A stretch of 60,000 nt of DNA from Cryptomeria japonica (taxonomy: Eukaryota; Streptophyta; Pinopsida; Cupressales; Cupressaceae). Made by a program: the position numbers and the translations under genes. The DNA lies in contig NC_081408.1 in the NCBI RefSeq assembly GCF_030272615.1, positions 303,031,450 through 303,091,449 on the forward strand, in the 5' to 3' direction. Shown here in pieces: positions 22,601 through 33,461 of this stretch. The first letter of the stretch is position 1, and each line of letters begins with the position of its first letter. The notes beneath the pieces were generated by a model that had not been told where the DNA came from, ran no database searches, and was given only the letters and a program-made list of their open reading frames with translations.

Positions 22601-24740
22601 ATGGGATTTGGATGGTTAGATAAGTTTTTTTAGATCCTAGGAGTAATAAAACATCAAGTTTGATAGGTTAGACTTTAAAATATTCAATAAATTGTAAGTT
22701 AGAAATTCAAATTTTTGAATTCTAACGATTAGTTGTTTTTAGGTGGAAAAATGGATTTTAGTGTCTAAACAAGTCTATAATGACAAATAACTGATATAGG
22801 CCGGTTTGGATGGTTTAAATACACCTTATATATGTTGGAAAAAGTGAGAAATGAAGAGGAATGGCTGTAGAAGCATATTTGTATGGAGTACATCATTGAA
22901 AGGCAACAAAAACTCATTTTCTTGCATTTTAAAGTCTCTTTTGATGATTCATTGATCAAGTATCACTTGTATGAACTGGAAATAGAATTTTAAAGTTATA
23001 TTGATTCATTTACATCCATTCCTATTTCTGTTTCAGATTTATTTGATTGATTGGCCTCTTGAAAGGCTTGTTTTGACATTGTTTTGGGAGCATGGGATAA
23101 GGATTCATTACAAAAATGTACTTACTGTGACTTGGAATGAATCACTAGGTTGTATCATATCATTCTAACACTAAATATGCAAGATTGATAAGACATTGCA
23201 GGGTGAACACTCAGAAAGTGGATTTGAAGGTGTGAAGAGGGTGTGGGAAATGAGGCTAAGGTATAGCAGCCACTAAAGTAGCCATTGGAGGGCTAGTTTT
23301 TATGATTGGAATTGTTAGAGGAAATCAAGGAGATGGTGTTCCATCATTTTTTCTCTTAGATAAGTGATGGCATGTGGGAGATTTACCAAGCCCTAGTTTT
23401 AAGGGGTTTTGAGGCCTAATTTGGGGCTTTCATATTTTCAGAAGTCATAGAGTCAAATTTACCCCCAAAGTGTTTGATTGGGACCATATACAAATAGCAT
23501 CCAAATTTGTGGAGTGATTGGATTTTTCGGGTTGGTAGTTCCTTTGTAAATGCACCCATTTTAGTGAGTAAAAATTGTCTCAGTCGGCCATTAGAGAGAT
23601 TTGGTACAAAACATCAGATAGTTTAATTTTGGTTAGTTGTGTAACTCAAAAAAGGGTATCTGAAAGTGCAATTTTTTTGAGAAGTCTTTTGGAAAAATAT
23701 GGATTAAAGTCTAAATCACAGTCCTAGGAAGGCTAATTGGGCTAGGCCTAATTCAGAGCAGCAATTTTTGATGCTTGTGTTCCAAAACAACAATACTTCA
23801 TTTTGACATATGTTCATTAAGATTGAAAAGGGTATTTTAATCTTTAATTTTTTTTTGGATTGATTTGTAAAAGTTGAAAGTTATTTGTGTTCTACCCATT
23901 TGAAAGGCTACTAGGTTTGAGGGCCTAGAAATGAGTTTGCCTAACTAAGCTTGAGTCAAGGTTTTGAAACCTTTTGGTAGCCTATGGGTTGAGTCTAATA
24001 AGTAATTTTAAACCTTTATAACCATTTATTGATGTATTGTTTTGGTTTGGGTCTCTTTGTGTCATTTGGGTGTCATTAGACCTATTGGAAACCTTGTATT
24101 TCTCATATAAATGCACCCAAACCAAGTGGCCCATAATAATCCCTCTGCATCAAAATGCAAGAGAGTTTGAATTATCTAGGGCTTGATAAAGTGAAACAAA
24201 AGGGTTTACATCTTGTGCTTCATATGGATTGAGTTTTGTATGATCAGGATGATTAGGAAGGAATCTACCTTGAACATCTCTTCTTCATCTATGCATGCAT
24301 ATTCATGAAAATTACTTAAAACAAACTAAGCTATCAAAACCAACTATACTGAAAAATTAAAAATTCATAACTATTATAGGTTCTGTGGCAATGATGCCAA
24401 AAATGTTTGCCTAGCCAATAAGAACAATAACTAGACTTAAAGTCTTTACTCAAAGATTGGTCATCTATTTTGAGTAGCTATCATTTTCATGACTGAGGTT
24501 TATTTACTTGTTAACCCAGGGATGTATTACTTGAAATGGGTCTACATTGTCTATGCACTAAGTTCTGGTAAAAGTCATTCTGCACTACTACAACAACTAA
24601 GTCTATCTAAAATAAACAAGCAAAAATATGACAACTGAATGGCTACAAGAAATATTAATATTAAAAGAAGATTCTAACTAAAAAACTATTAATTAAGTTC
24701 AGAGCTAACTATAGTGTCATAAAATTGCGACCCCTGTAAT
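22601..24740. other. Gene-free stretch
   Basis: No coding frame of note. A near-palindrome, GTTAGAA(A)TTCAAA / TTTGAATTCTAAC, lies at 22698-22726. The position after gypsy-3 suggests LTR sequence, but no pair of LTRs was found. Confidence 0.35.
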
Positions 24741-24882
24741 TTTAATCATATTTTAGGTCCTCACCTCGATGATGGCATCTTCATCCCTAACCAAGACCTA
24801 TTTCTACATTCTCACCCCTTCACCCTTCCTCCTTCAAGACCTATGGTTTCTTTAGACCCCGTCCGAGCCTCAAAATAGGACA

Positions 24883-24907
24883 GGACAGGGGCATGGCACC
24901 CCTGTCC
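24883..24907. repeat. Perfect 9-bp stem hairpin
   Basis: GGACAGGGG, a 7-base loop CATGGCA, then CCCCTGTCC. A second imperfect copy of the motif (GGACAAGGGCATGGCACCC) follows about 5 bases later. Confidence 0.8.
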
Positions 24908-25057
24908 TCCTTAGGACAAGGGCATGGCACCCTTTTCCCCACCCCTTAGGGTGGCCCTAAGTTAGGTCTGTTTGGTCTCCTATGCATAATTTTCCTTCGA
25001 GGTTTGTAATTCCTCTTTGTCAACCTTCTGTGGTTTAAAATTAATCCTTGAAGCATG

Positions 25058-25065
25058 TATAAAAG
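25058..25065 (+). promoter_or_regulatory. TATA box candidate
   Basis: TATAAAAG, a strong match to the plant TATA consensus, in the LTR-like segment. No recognisable gene follows, so it probably belongs to a dead element. Confidence 0.45.
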
Positions 25066-26000
25066 GTGATTCAATTCCCTATTTGGAGGAGGATGAGAGG
25101 CATAAGGATAAGATATGGGATTTCAAGGTCATTATCAAGCATTCAAGTCTTCTTCATTCATCCATTGGAGCAACATTACAAAATTCATTTGCAAGCATGT
25201 GTGTTTTTTAGTGTTTTGACATGTTACATGTCATTTCATATGACACTTGTGATTACATTTAAGAAGCAAAGCAATCATCATCAACAAGTTGTAGATCTAC
25301 AAGGTATACATTTCCATTGTTTACATTCAAGCATTTGCAATTACTTTCTTTCAAGGTTGATTCCTCAACTGGGGTTTGACTGAGGCAAACCCCTATCCAT
25401 AACCATTCTCTCTCTCTTTTATGTGTGTAGGTTGTAGGTGTGCAATTGTAATTGCAGGTTTGGGCTTCATTTGGAGAGACAGAAGAACCCTTTTCATTTC
25501 GCAGATTTTGTGGAGGACCATGTACATTCCTGCCACAGTTCGGACGAATTTTCTCCAAATTTGTAGGGAAGATCTGTATCCATCTAATTAGCTTAGATCC
25601 GAAGTTATGACGCGATCCCAAGCTGGTAGCTCCTCATTTCACTCATTTCCTCTATCTTTTCTGCATAGTCAACAAGTCAACTTTCTCATTTCCAAAAGAG
25701 GGTAAATCACAATTCAACCCTTGAAATCCACTTGGAATTCACATCCTCGTTTCCCTTGGATTTGGATCTAGTGGATTCAAGCTCCTCTTTTGAATGTAAA
25801 GTTCCTCCAAGTGAAAATCATCCTAGTTACTTCCTTTCTCTCTCCTAGGTGGGGAGTCACTAGGGTCCAATTTTCCACTTTACACTAATAAACAGGAATT
25901 ACTTTGTCTGCTTTGGCTGCAGGAATAGTCACAGAATCTAATTCTAGTGGCTATAGGAATAGTCACTTGCTAAAACATCTACTGTAGCGAAAAGGAAACT

Positions 26001-26604
26001 TAATCTAACAATCACACAGGAATACTCACCAAGTGGGCCCCCTTGGATGAGTTTATCTAGACTTCAAAATGATTCTACATACTCAAAATAACATAGCTTT
26101 TATTTATTATTTCCAAAAGTCGATACAATGCATAAAATAAGAGAAATGCTTCTAATTCTGGAAAATGTTGTCTAACCTCTGTGAAGAGGTGTGGGTATTT
26201 ATTTATAAGAAAGTTATAACAAACTTTCAACTACTTAGATTATGCCCATGAAATTAGGTGGAAACATTTATTACAACAAGGAGAAGAAGTCAATCCACAG
26301 AGAACGTGGGACTTTACTAAACCGTAGCCAAGAATATAGCATGGCAGTTTTTAATAGATTGATGCTTGCTGGAGACAACCATAAATGTGTTTGGTATTGC
26401 CTCACTATTCCTTTGCCGATTCACTTGAACACCATCTTCTCCACTATTTTAAATTCTCAACCACCCCGAAATGTCTCCAACTGTTTGTATGGCGTGATTC
26501 TCCATCTGGCTTAACACATCTGCTTCTGCAACAAATTATTTACTTCTTCATTAAAGGTTAGAACATACAAGAATATATATATATCCATTTCTATTAATCA
26601 CAAC
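26001..26604. other. Gene-free stretch before element A
   Basis: A 90-codon open frame (26242-26514) has no recognised domain or neighbour and is treated as chance or a short decayed exon. Nothing else is seen. Confidence 0.4.
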
Positions 26605-27800
26605 TTTTACTACTTATTGAGTTGCCATTAGTTTTATGTCCAAAGTCATTCTATATACTCTAGTCGGTTACTACTACTGAAATATTCGGTCGGTAAGCAC
26701 AAAGCAGACGGTTATAGAAGAAAGTAGTCACAGAGCCTAGTATACACTGAGCTGTCTACCGAGTAACACTCTATGTCTACCGAGTAGCAATAATGTTACA
26801 CCGAGTTGATATACACCAAGTGAAACATGTTACCAAATTCATTGAACCTAGACACATGTGTGGAAACATGTTACAAGATCAAGGAACAAAGAACCGTTAT
26901 CACATTGGAAATTGCACTTCTAGATTGTGTATGATTTTGAGGTCAGCTATCCAATGAAATATTTTTTTAGGTTATTCATTCGATAAATTATGTTTGTAAG
27001 ATCGAAGCAATGAACCAGATCATCGACATAAGAGATCTATTTATACAACATGGATTGGGATCAAATAGAGATATAGAGGTATGTGTGTATGAGTGTGAAG
27101 ACAAACATATGTGAAAAGAAAAATCATGGGAAAGCACTAAGTATTGCGACTGTCAGAGACATAGAGGTCACCGAGAAGGATTTCAGAGAATAGTCAAAGA
27201 ATAGAGTAAACAGAAGGGTTTACCAAGTTATTTTATGGGTTACCAAGGTATGCTATAAACAAGGTAATCTCATTTTGAGCACATAGAATCTGCTATAACA
27301 TTCCATATGTAAAGTTGTAGATATTTGTAAAGATTTTATTGTAATATTTTGAAGTTGTAAAAGAAACCTTTAACAGGGTAAAAAACTCTAACAAAGTCTA
27401 TAAATTGTAAAGCCTTTAACAAGGTGCAACATTTAGTTTAAGTGTTGTAAAATCCTTTAGCAAGGTAGATCTAATGATCTTTATACTCCTAACAGGGTAA
27501 GCTATTAGAAATAGCTAAACATGTAGCTCTAACCGAGCACTCTTTATTATTGCAGTAGTGAAGTTGTGGGTGCCATCCCCACTGTAGTTTTTCTCTCTAA
27601 CCAAGAGTTTTTGCGTAACCAAAATATATGTGTTATGGAGTGAATCATGTATGATTGTTATTTATTTGTTTTATCTTTATGTTATGTTACAACAGTTTAT
27701 GGTTTATGCATAACAGTAAAGATATTGTTGAAGAAAAGTTTTGAAGTACTAATTCACCCCTCCCCTCTCAGTACATTAGCTTTCCATATTGGGCCTAACA
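26605..27800 (+). repeat. 5' LTR of element A
   Basis: 1196 bases, ending CCTAACA two bases before the PBS. It starts TTTTACTAC where the 3' LTR has TGTTACTAC, so the terminal TG has mutated. The R/U5 region (27360-27510) has five copies of a CYTTAACARGGT-like motif. Confidence 0.9.
27038..27045 (+). promoter_or_regulatory. LTR TATA box candidate
   Basis: TATTTATA, conserved at the same place in the 3' LTR (33895-33902) and, inverted, in the left arm (11789-11796). It is a plausible promoter for the element's genomic RNA. Confidence 0.5.
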
Positions 27801-27802
27801 AT

Positions 27803-27815
27803 TGGTATTAGAGCT
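27803..27815 (+). promoter_or_regulatory. Primer-binding site of element A
   Basis: TGGTATTAGAGCT: one base (C to T) from the initiator Met-tRNA complement used by elements B, D and E. Confidence 0.85.
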
Positions 27816-27862
27816 TCAATCTTGGAAAAGGGTTTAATAGCCTAAAGAGAAAGATCTTATCA

Positions 27863-29134
27863 ATGGAAGGCTATAAACAATCTCGGAGAATTGTGTATCT
27901 GCAAGAAGAGTTGGATCATGCTAATCAAGTGATTGCAGACATGCAAAGACAAATGCAAAAATCATTGAAAGTTAGAAGAAGATTATCTGATGATTTACAG
28001 GACTCTCAAGAGCTAGTGGAACAAATTGAAACATCATCTGAGAATAGTATATCTGAAGAGACTAAAGAGATGATTGGAGAACTGAAAGAAAAGAACAAAG
28101 CACTAACTGATCAACTAAAAGCAATGAAAAGAGGACATGAACATTTCAGCACACAGATGACTGAGAATCTTGATGCATTAAGGACAACCGAGGATAAAGT
28201 AAGAGATCTAGAAAGAGAAAAACAACAACTCGAAGCATTAGTATTTGAAAAGAATGATGAAATCACAAGGTTGACTGGGATTCAACAAAATATGTCAGAT
28301 CAATTGGGTTATGCACATCATGAAGCAAATCTGAAAGATGATGAGAATCAAGCATTGAAACTTGAAGTATCAAGGTTGACTAATGAACTTGAAACAAAGA
28401 AGAAATCCAAATAAACATTGAAGAAGAGTTATGAAGCATCAAAGATGCTGGATGAGCAACTGAATACAAAGAGACCCAACAAAGTTGCTGGACTCGGTTA
28501 CAAAGGAAAGGAATCTACTGAAAAGGGAATCCACACTACTGAGAAAGGAGAATCATCAAAGCAAGCTGGAAATGAGAAGAACATCAAAGTAAAGAAGCCT
28601 ATTTGTAACTACTGTGGAAAACAAGGACAGACTACTAATATGTGCCAAATCAGAAAAGGTAAGCAACCGAATGTCACTAGGTCTAATGGTTATTGTCATA
28701 ATTGCAATAAGTATGGTCACACATCTAACCATTGTAGGACAAAGTCTGTTAGCAATTATCAAAAGGAAAAATTCAAAGGGTTTTGTAAAAACTGCAATAG
28801 ATATGGACATAGTATCGAGAAGTGTTGGTTTAAGAAAAAGAACTATATGTGGTCTGCACACCGAGCAAATGCTAGAGGTTATCGAACTCACGCAAGTCCT
28901 AACCGATAGTATTCTACAGTACCATGGGATTATAATACAAGGATATGGTGTGAATGTTGTGGAAGATATGGACATATAAGTGCCAACTGCTTTATAAAGT
29001 TTGGAATGAACAACCGAAGATCATGGAGAAATCCTGGTATGACATGTTTTCATTGTCACAAAGTTGGACACTTGGCTAGAGATTGTAGAGATCAACCTAG
29101 AGGAGACACTGAAGAAATAAAAGGCAAATTATAG
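27863..29134 (+). pseudogene. gag-like protein of element A: coiled coil plus five CCHC knuckles
   Basis: A single frame of 423 codons with two in-frame stops (TAA 28412-28414, TAG 28907-28909). Start ATG at 27863, 48 bases after the PBS. Residues 1-183 form a long heptad-rich coiled coil (RRIVYLQEELDHANQVIADM; LTDQLKAMKRGHEHF; KLEVSRLTNELETKK). Five knuckles follow: CNYCGKQGQTTNMC (His replaced by Gln), CHNCNKYGHTSNHC, CKNCNRYGHSIEKC, CECCGRYGHISANC and CFHCHKVGHLARDC. Ordinary copia gag has a UBN2-type capsid region and one knuckle (compare element B); that capsid region is not seen here. The protein probably binds and packages element RNA, with the coiled coil giving assembly. The last two knuckles match those of element C. 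Confidence 0.85.
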
Positions 29135-29760
29135 ATGATTTGGAAAAAGAAGGAAATTGTGTCAAATGAAGAAAGCACCTTACCTACCAAGTTAGGTGCA
29201 CCTATTCCAAATTAATCGATAATGGTATGAAGGGACTGCATTCTCTCAAAAGTTAAACTTATCAGTTCCTATTTTATCATGTACTTAATTCCAAAATTTG
29301 CATAGCTAAAGATGCATTAGGAAATTTGAAATTTTATCAAGTCTTTTTGAGCACTAGTCTAGTCGGTAAATACAGGAAGCCTGTCTAGTTGGTAAATATA
29401 GGAAGTCTAGCTACTTGGTAAAAGCACAAAAAGAAAGGTAAATTGGTTTAAGAGAACCAAGTGCATTTAATGCTTTCTAACCTAACTGCATGAAGCTCGA
29501 TAAGGTATATTGTGTACTTAAATCACTTTGCGTGGTTATTTTACACTTACCAAGTTTTCAAGAAAGCAGAGCAAAGCGATTCAAAAGCGATCAAACCACC
29601 TCCCGAGCGAATTTCAAGGTATTTACACATCAATCTCAAGCATTTCTAAGAGCTAGCTACCGGGAAATATCAGTTGTGATTATCTATTTTATATCTATTT
29701 TTCATTTGAAAGTCTTCAAACCCTAAGAATCTTTTGTTAAGTGATTATCTAAAATTTGCA
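29135..29760 (+). other. gag-ORF2 spacer in element A
   Basis: About 625 bases without coding evidence. It could hold a splice acceptor or subgenomic promoter for ORF2, as ORF2 is far from the LTR promoter. No such signal is proven. Confidence 0.4.
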
Positions 29761-32700
29761 ATGGCACCTAAGATCCAGAAGCCCGTTGTTGTTGAGAACA
29801 TTGAAAAGCCCTCACTAAAATACTCTCTAACTCCCAAAGTAGCATCTGAACCGGATGATAAAACTACATTTTCACTCATTCTGGATAAGGTCTTACTAGT
29901 TGAGGATGTCGAATTCTTCACTAAGTGTCGCGTTGAGGAACTAGGTCATGTTGAAATCAAGGACACATATGATGAATTGTGTATTGATGGGAAATTGGAT
30001 AGCAAGTATGAACACATTAAAATCAAGGGATTGTCCGAAGCCCTAACCTATCCCCATGTCTTCAAACCCCAGTGGGTCAAGTTTGTTCTGAGTAGAGTTC
30101 ATGATGATTTCATGTGGTTAGTGGAGCAACCATTCAAAATCACCAAGGAAATCATTCATTTGATCACCGGTTACCCTATTTTTTATCATGCCCAAGCCTA
30201 GAAAATGATATCATAGAAGGAATTGATCACTCTAACCGGAGTTGAATTTGATTGCAGAGGACTAAAACTGAATAATGTGACAGATGCAGAGCTGAAGTTT
30301 GCCATTAGAGTAATAGGCTATTGTTTCTTCCAATCAGCAAGGGAAAACAGTGTACCCTGTGCAGCAGTCGATTTAGCATATAAAATTGTGAAGAAAGGAA
30401 TGAAAATTGATCTTTGTTAAGTATTGTTGAAAAACCTATTTGAGAATCTAAACACCATAAGGAAGCCGAAGAAGAACAACTCGGCTAATACACTGAAGTT
30501 TGGATCACTTTTGGTATGCATGTTTTTCTATTTTGAGAAATTCTTTCCATCAGTCGGTAATGTAGTTTGGGAGCTACACCGACCAATCACCCATGAAATC
30601 AATGACTTCATCAAGAAGCTAGGTGATAACTTTAATGATATTATGGATGATTATTTCAGCAAGTTTCAAGAAAAGATGCATAACAGGTATAGAATTCCAC
30701 CCAAGTTAGTGGAGAAATACAAGGATGGCATATGCTTTGAAGTGGACACTGACTACTACTATGTTAATTTTGTGGAACTGAGAACTCAATCTTTGCCACC
30801 TATGGGTTATGAGATTGATTTTATCATCACACAACAATAGATAGATGCTTTTCTTACATTACCAAGGCATGCTACTGAGCTGAGGTATGCAACCTATGAA
30901 GAAGTTAAAGAGAAAGTAAAGATGAGTATTGTAGTACCCAAGGCTACAAGGAAAGCAACAAAAATGATCAAGGCATTAACGGAGAAATTTGGAGAAGGTT
31001 CTTCCTCCACACCTATCAAAGGCACTCTAGTAATCACCAAGGAGGAATCTAAAGCCCAAGAGGCAGCTATAACACTGAGCACCGAGTTGCCTAAAGGAAA
31101 AGTTTTGTAAAGAAAGAAACAGGATACATCACAGGTATCACCGACTCCTTCAGTAAAGCGCCCAAACACAAGATCATCTGCAACATCACCGAGTAAGAAA
31201 CCAAAGAATGTTGCCACACCAAAGGTAACAAAAACTTACAAGAAATCTACTTGGAGACTCATTTTGACTAAAGAGTTCAGTGACACTGAATCTGAAGATG
31301 CAAGAAAATTTCAGATTGTCAAGAGTAAAAAGGTAGATGTACATAGTGTTGACAATTTTTGTACTAATTTGAAGCAATATGGTGGATTTGGAGCATTCAG
31401 ATATGTTAAGTATGAATCCAGATCTGATGATGAAAAGAGACAAATAGAAGAAGCTGTCATCTACACACTTCTGAAATTCCGATTGGTCCCATTGGAAGTA
31501 TCTAAATCTCTTCCAAATGAATTATATTTGCATATTGATAATAGGTGGAAGTATGCCATGGACTTAGAGAAACAGATGAGAGAAAGAAGTCTGGTACATC
31601 TTTTTCCAGACATGTCGGTAGATGAGATCATTGAACATTTCAAAAACTACCACACAAACTTCCTAGTCAAGCAAAGAGCCTTGAAATTGATGAATGGCCT
31701 TTACTTGGATGTAGAGAATGAGACCAAAGAAAAATGGCAAGAAATCTTTCGAATCAAGAATGTTGGTGAGCAAGCTGAAGTTGAAATAGTTGATGTCACC
31801 GAACAAGATCTTGATATCACCAAGAAAGACCCTGCTGACACTATACAAGTTAATGAGGATATCATGGACACCAAGGCACAAGAACAAGAAATGATAGAAG
31901 GGAATGCATATGCCAAATTGGTATCCAGTGAGTCAGTTTTGGAGCAAGTTCAGCCCTATCCTCCGGTCACTCATCCTGTTTCAACTGAGGCCCCTCAAGA
32001 TACTAAACAAGGAACAAAAGGTCACAAATCTACAAAAGGAGAAACTACTTCTCAGGCCACCGAAGGACAGACTTCTCAAGCTCCTTCTAGCACTGAAAAT
32101 GTTACATCTGAGGCCCCAAGCACAGAAGCACTGAAGGACACAACAAATTCTACATCTGAGGTTCAAGAAATTGATAAAAGTGTTGTCTCTACCGAGCAAC
32201 CTACCGAGGGTCAACAAGCCTCACAAGTCATTGTACTAGTTCAACTGGTGAAAGGTAAAGACAAGAAGATGAAAAAGCATAGTTTCAAATTAGATTTGTC
32301 AAAACTTATAGTGTTGCCGAATGTAGACATTTCCAAATTAAAAGGGCAAGCACTCATTGAATTCGGTGAACTATGCAAAGCCAAATTCAAACAAGAGAAG
32401 CAAATGGCTATTCAAAAGAAAAACAGAGTACTTCAGAAGGTGAAAGCACTATTAATAGATATGCTACTTGAAGCTACAGTGACAACAGATGTAGCCATCC
32501 ATATTCAACTGGATGAACTCCTAACTAAAATTGAGACATCTGGAGTAGATGCATCTGAATATTTGAGCAAATTAAAGGACAAAGAGCTCACTGCTAAAAT
32601 GATTGAAGAGGTACATAAGGCTATTGCTATTGGCAGAGTAAAAATTGTCCAATTTATTGTTGAGTTATCCCCTCAACTCAAGCACATTCTTTATTTATTT

Positions 32701-33142
32701 TAGAAACTCTAGACATTTTCTTTATTCATTAAAGATATTAAAAATAAAACATAAGTGATTGAGAAAGAGATCACCAATCTCTCAAATAAGTTGACCACTG
32801 AGCCAAATTTTATTCAGCACTTCTACAAAGTTACAAAAGCTCATGGCTCAACAATTGGAACTTAGGAATGAAGAGCACAAGATCAGGATGGATATAATGA
32901 CTCTTCAGACATTATTCATTCCTCATCTTTCATCTGTCCAAGAGCAGATCAACAAGGATACCTCCCTATCCACTTAGCAAGAGGGAAGCACCTTAGATGG
33001 ACTAATTTCACTATTAGCTAACATTATAGCTCAGAATTCACTCATGGACAGTGTCAAGGATGCCCTCTCTATTGCTCTTAACGATGCAAGGACAAAGTAC
33101 AAATTCATTTTTGACCAGTTGCCTCCACCGAATGGTAACTAA
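29761..33142 (+). pseudogene. ORF2 of element A: conserved accessory protein of unknown function (about 1000 aa)
   Basis: The ATG at 29761 starts MAPKIQKPVVVENIEKP. The frame runs to 32703 with five stops (30199, 30214, 30418, 30838, 31108) and no frameshift; after a shift the C-terminus continues to a stop at 33140-33142 (ending QLPPPNGN). Regions in order are: N-terminal globular block with FKITKEIIHLITGYP and FAIRVIGYCFFQSAR (30040-30420); block with DDYFSKFQEKM and CFEVDTDYYYVNF (30640-30770); basic, Ser/Thr-rich linker (KKPKNVATPKVTK), possibly a nuclear signal; block with KRQIEEAVIYTLLKF and NRWKYAMDLEKQ (31430-31580); Thr/Ser/Glu-rich disordered linker (31980-32230); Lys-rich start (KGKDKKMKKHSFKLDLSK) and helical C-terminal domain. 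Element C ORF2 has matching blocks in the same order. It has no polymerase, protease, integrase or obvious membrane segment. Function unknown; nucleic-acid or Gag partner roles are speculation. Confidence 0.75.
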
Positions 33143-33449
33143 GTTTTGATGTTTGTCAATAAGGGGGAGTGAGTATAGTTTCAAAGTATCAAATGGGGAG
33201 TATATCGAGCAGAACAGAGTATCCAGATGCACAACACTGACCAGTGATCACCGAGTAGTTAATACAGGATATTGATCAACGAGCATGCAAAATCAGTGTT
33301 ATGTACAATATATTGATAAGGGGAGTATATTTGAATATACTATTTTATTGACAAACGCATATACTGTCAGTTTAGTCAAATTTTGTAAGTATATAGATTT
33401 TTGAGTTATGACTTTGAAAGTAGTTTTGTCAAACATCTCAACTAATGTC

Positions 33450-33461
33450 AAAAGGGGAGAT
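33450..33461 (+). promoter_or_regulatory. Polypurine tract of element A
   Basis: AAAAGGGGAGAT immediately before the TGTTAC start of the 3' LTR. Confidence 0.85.

Larger units (their letters stand above)
24741..26000 (+). repeat. Probable promoter-bearing LTR-like segment
   Basis: A perfect hairpin (24883-24907) and its partial direct repeat, a consensus TATA box (25058-25065) and a CT-rich leader near 25400 suggest a retroelement U3-R region in plus orientation. No LTR partner, PBS or polypurine tract was identified. Confidence 0.35.

Noticed and set aside
26242-26514. 90-codon frame before element A as a host exon
   Set aside because: No recognised domain, splice structure or neighbour; kept only as a note.
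29734-33142. ORF2 as an env-like gene, as in some plant copia elements
   Set aside because: No signal peptide, transmembrane segment or glycoprotein-like feature is visible, and it follows gag directly instead of pol.
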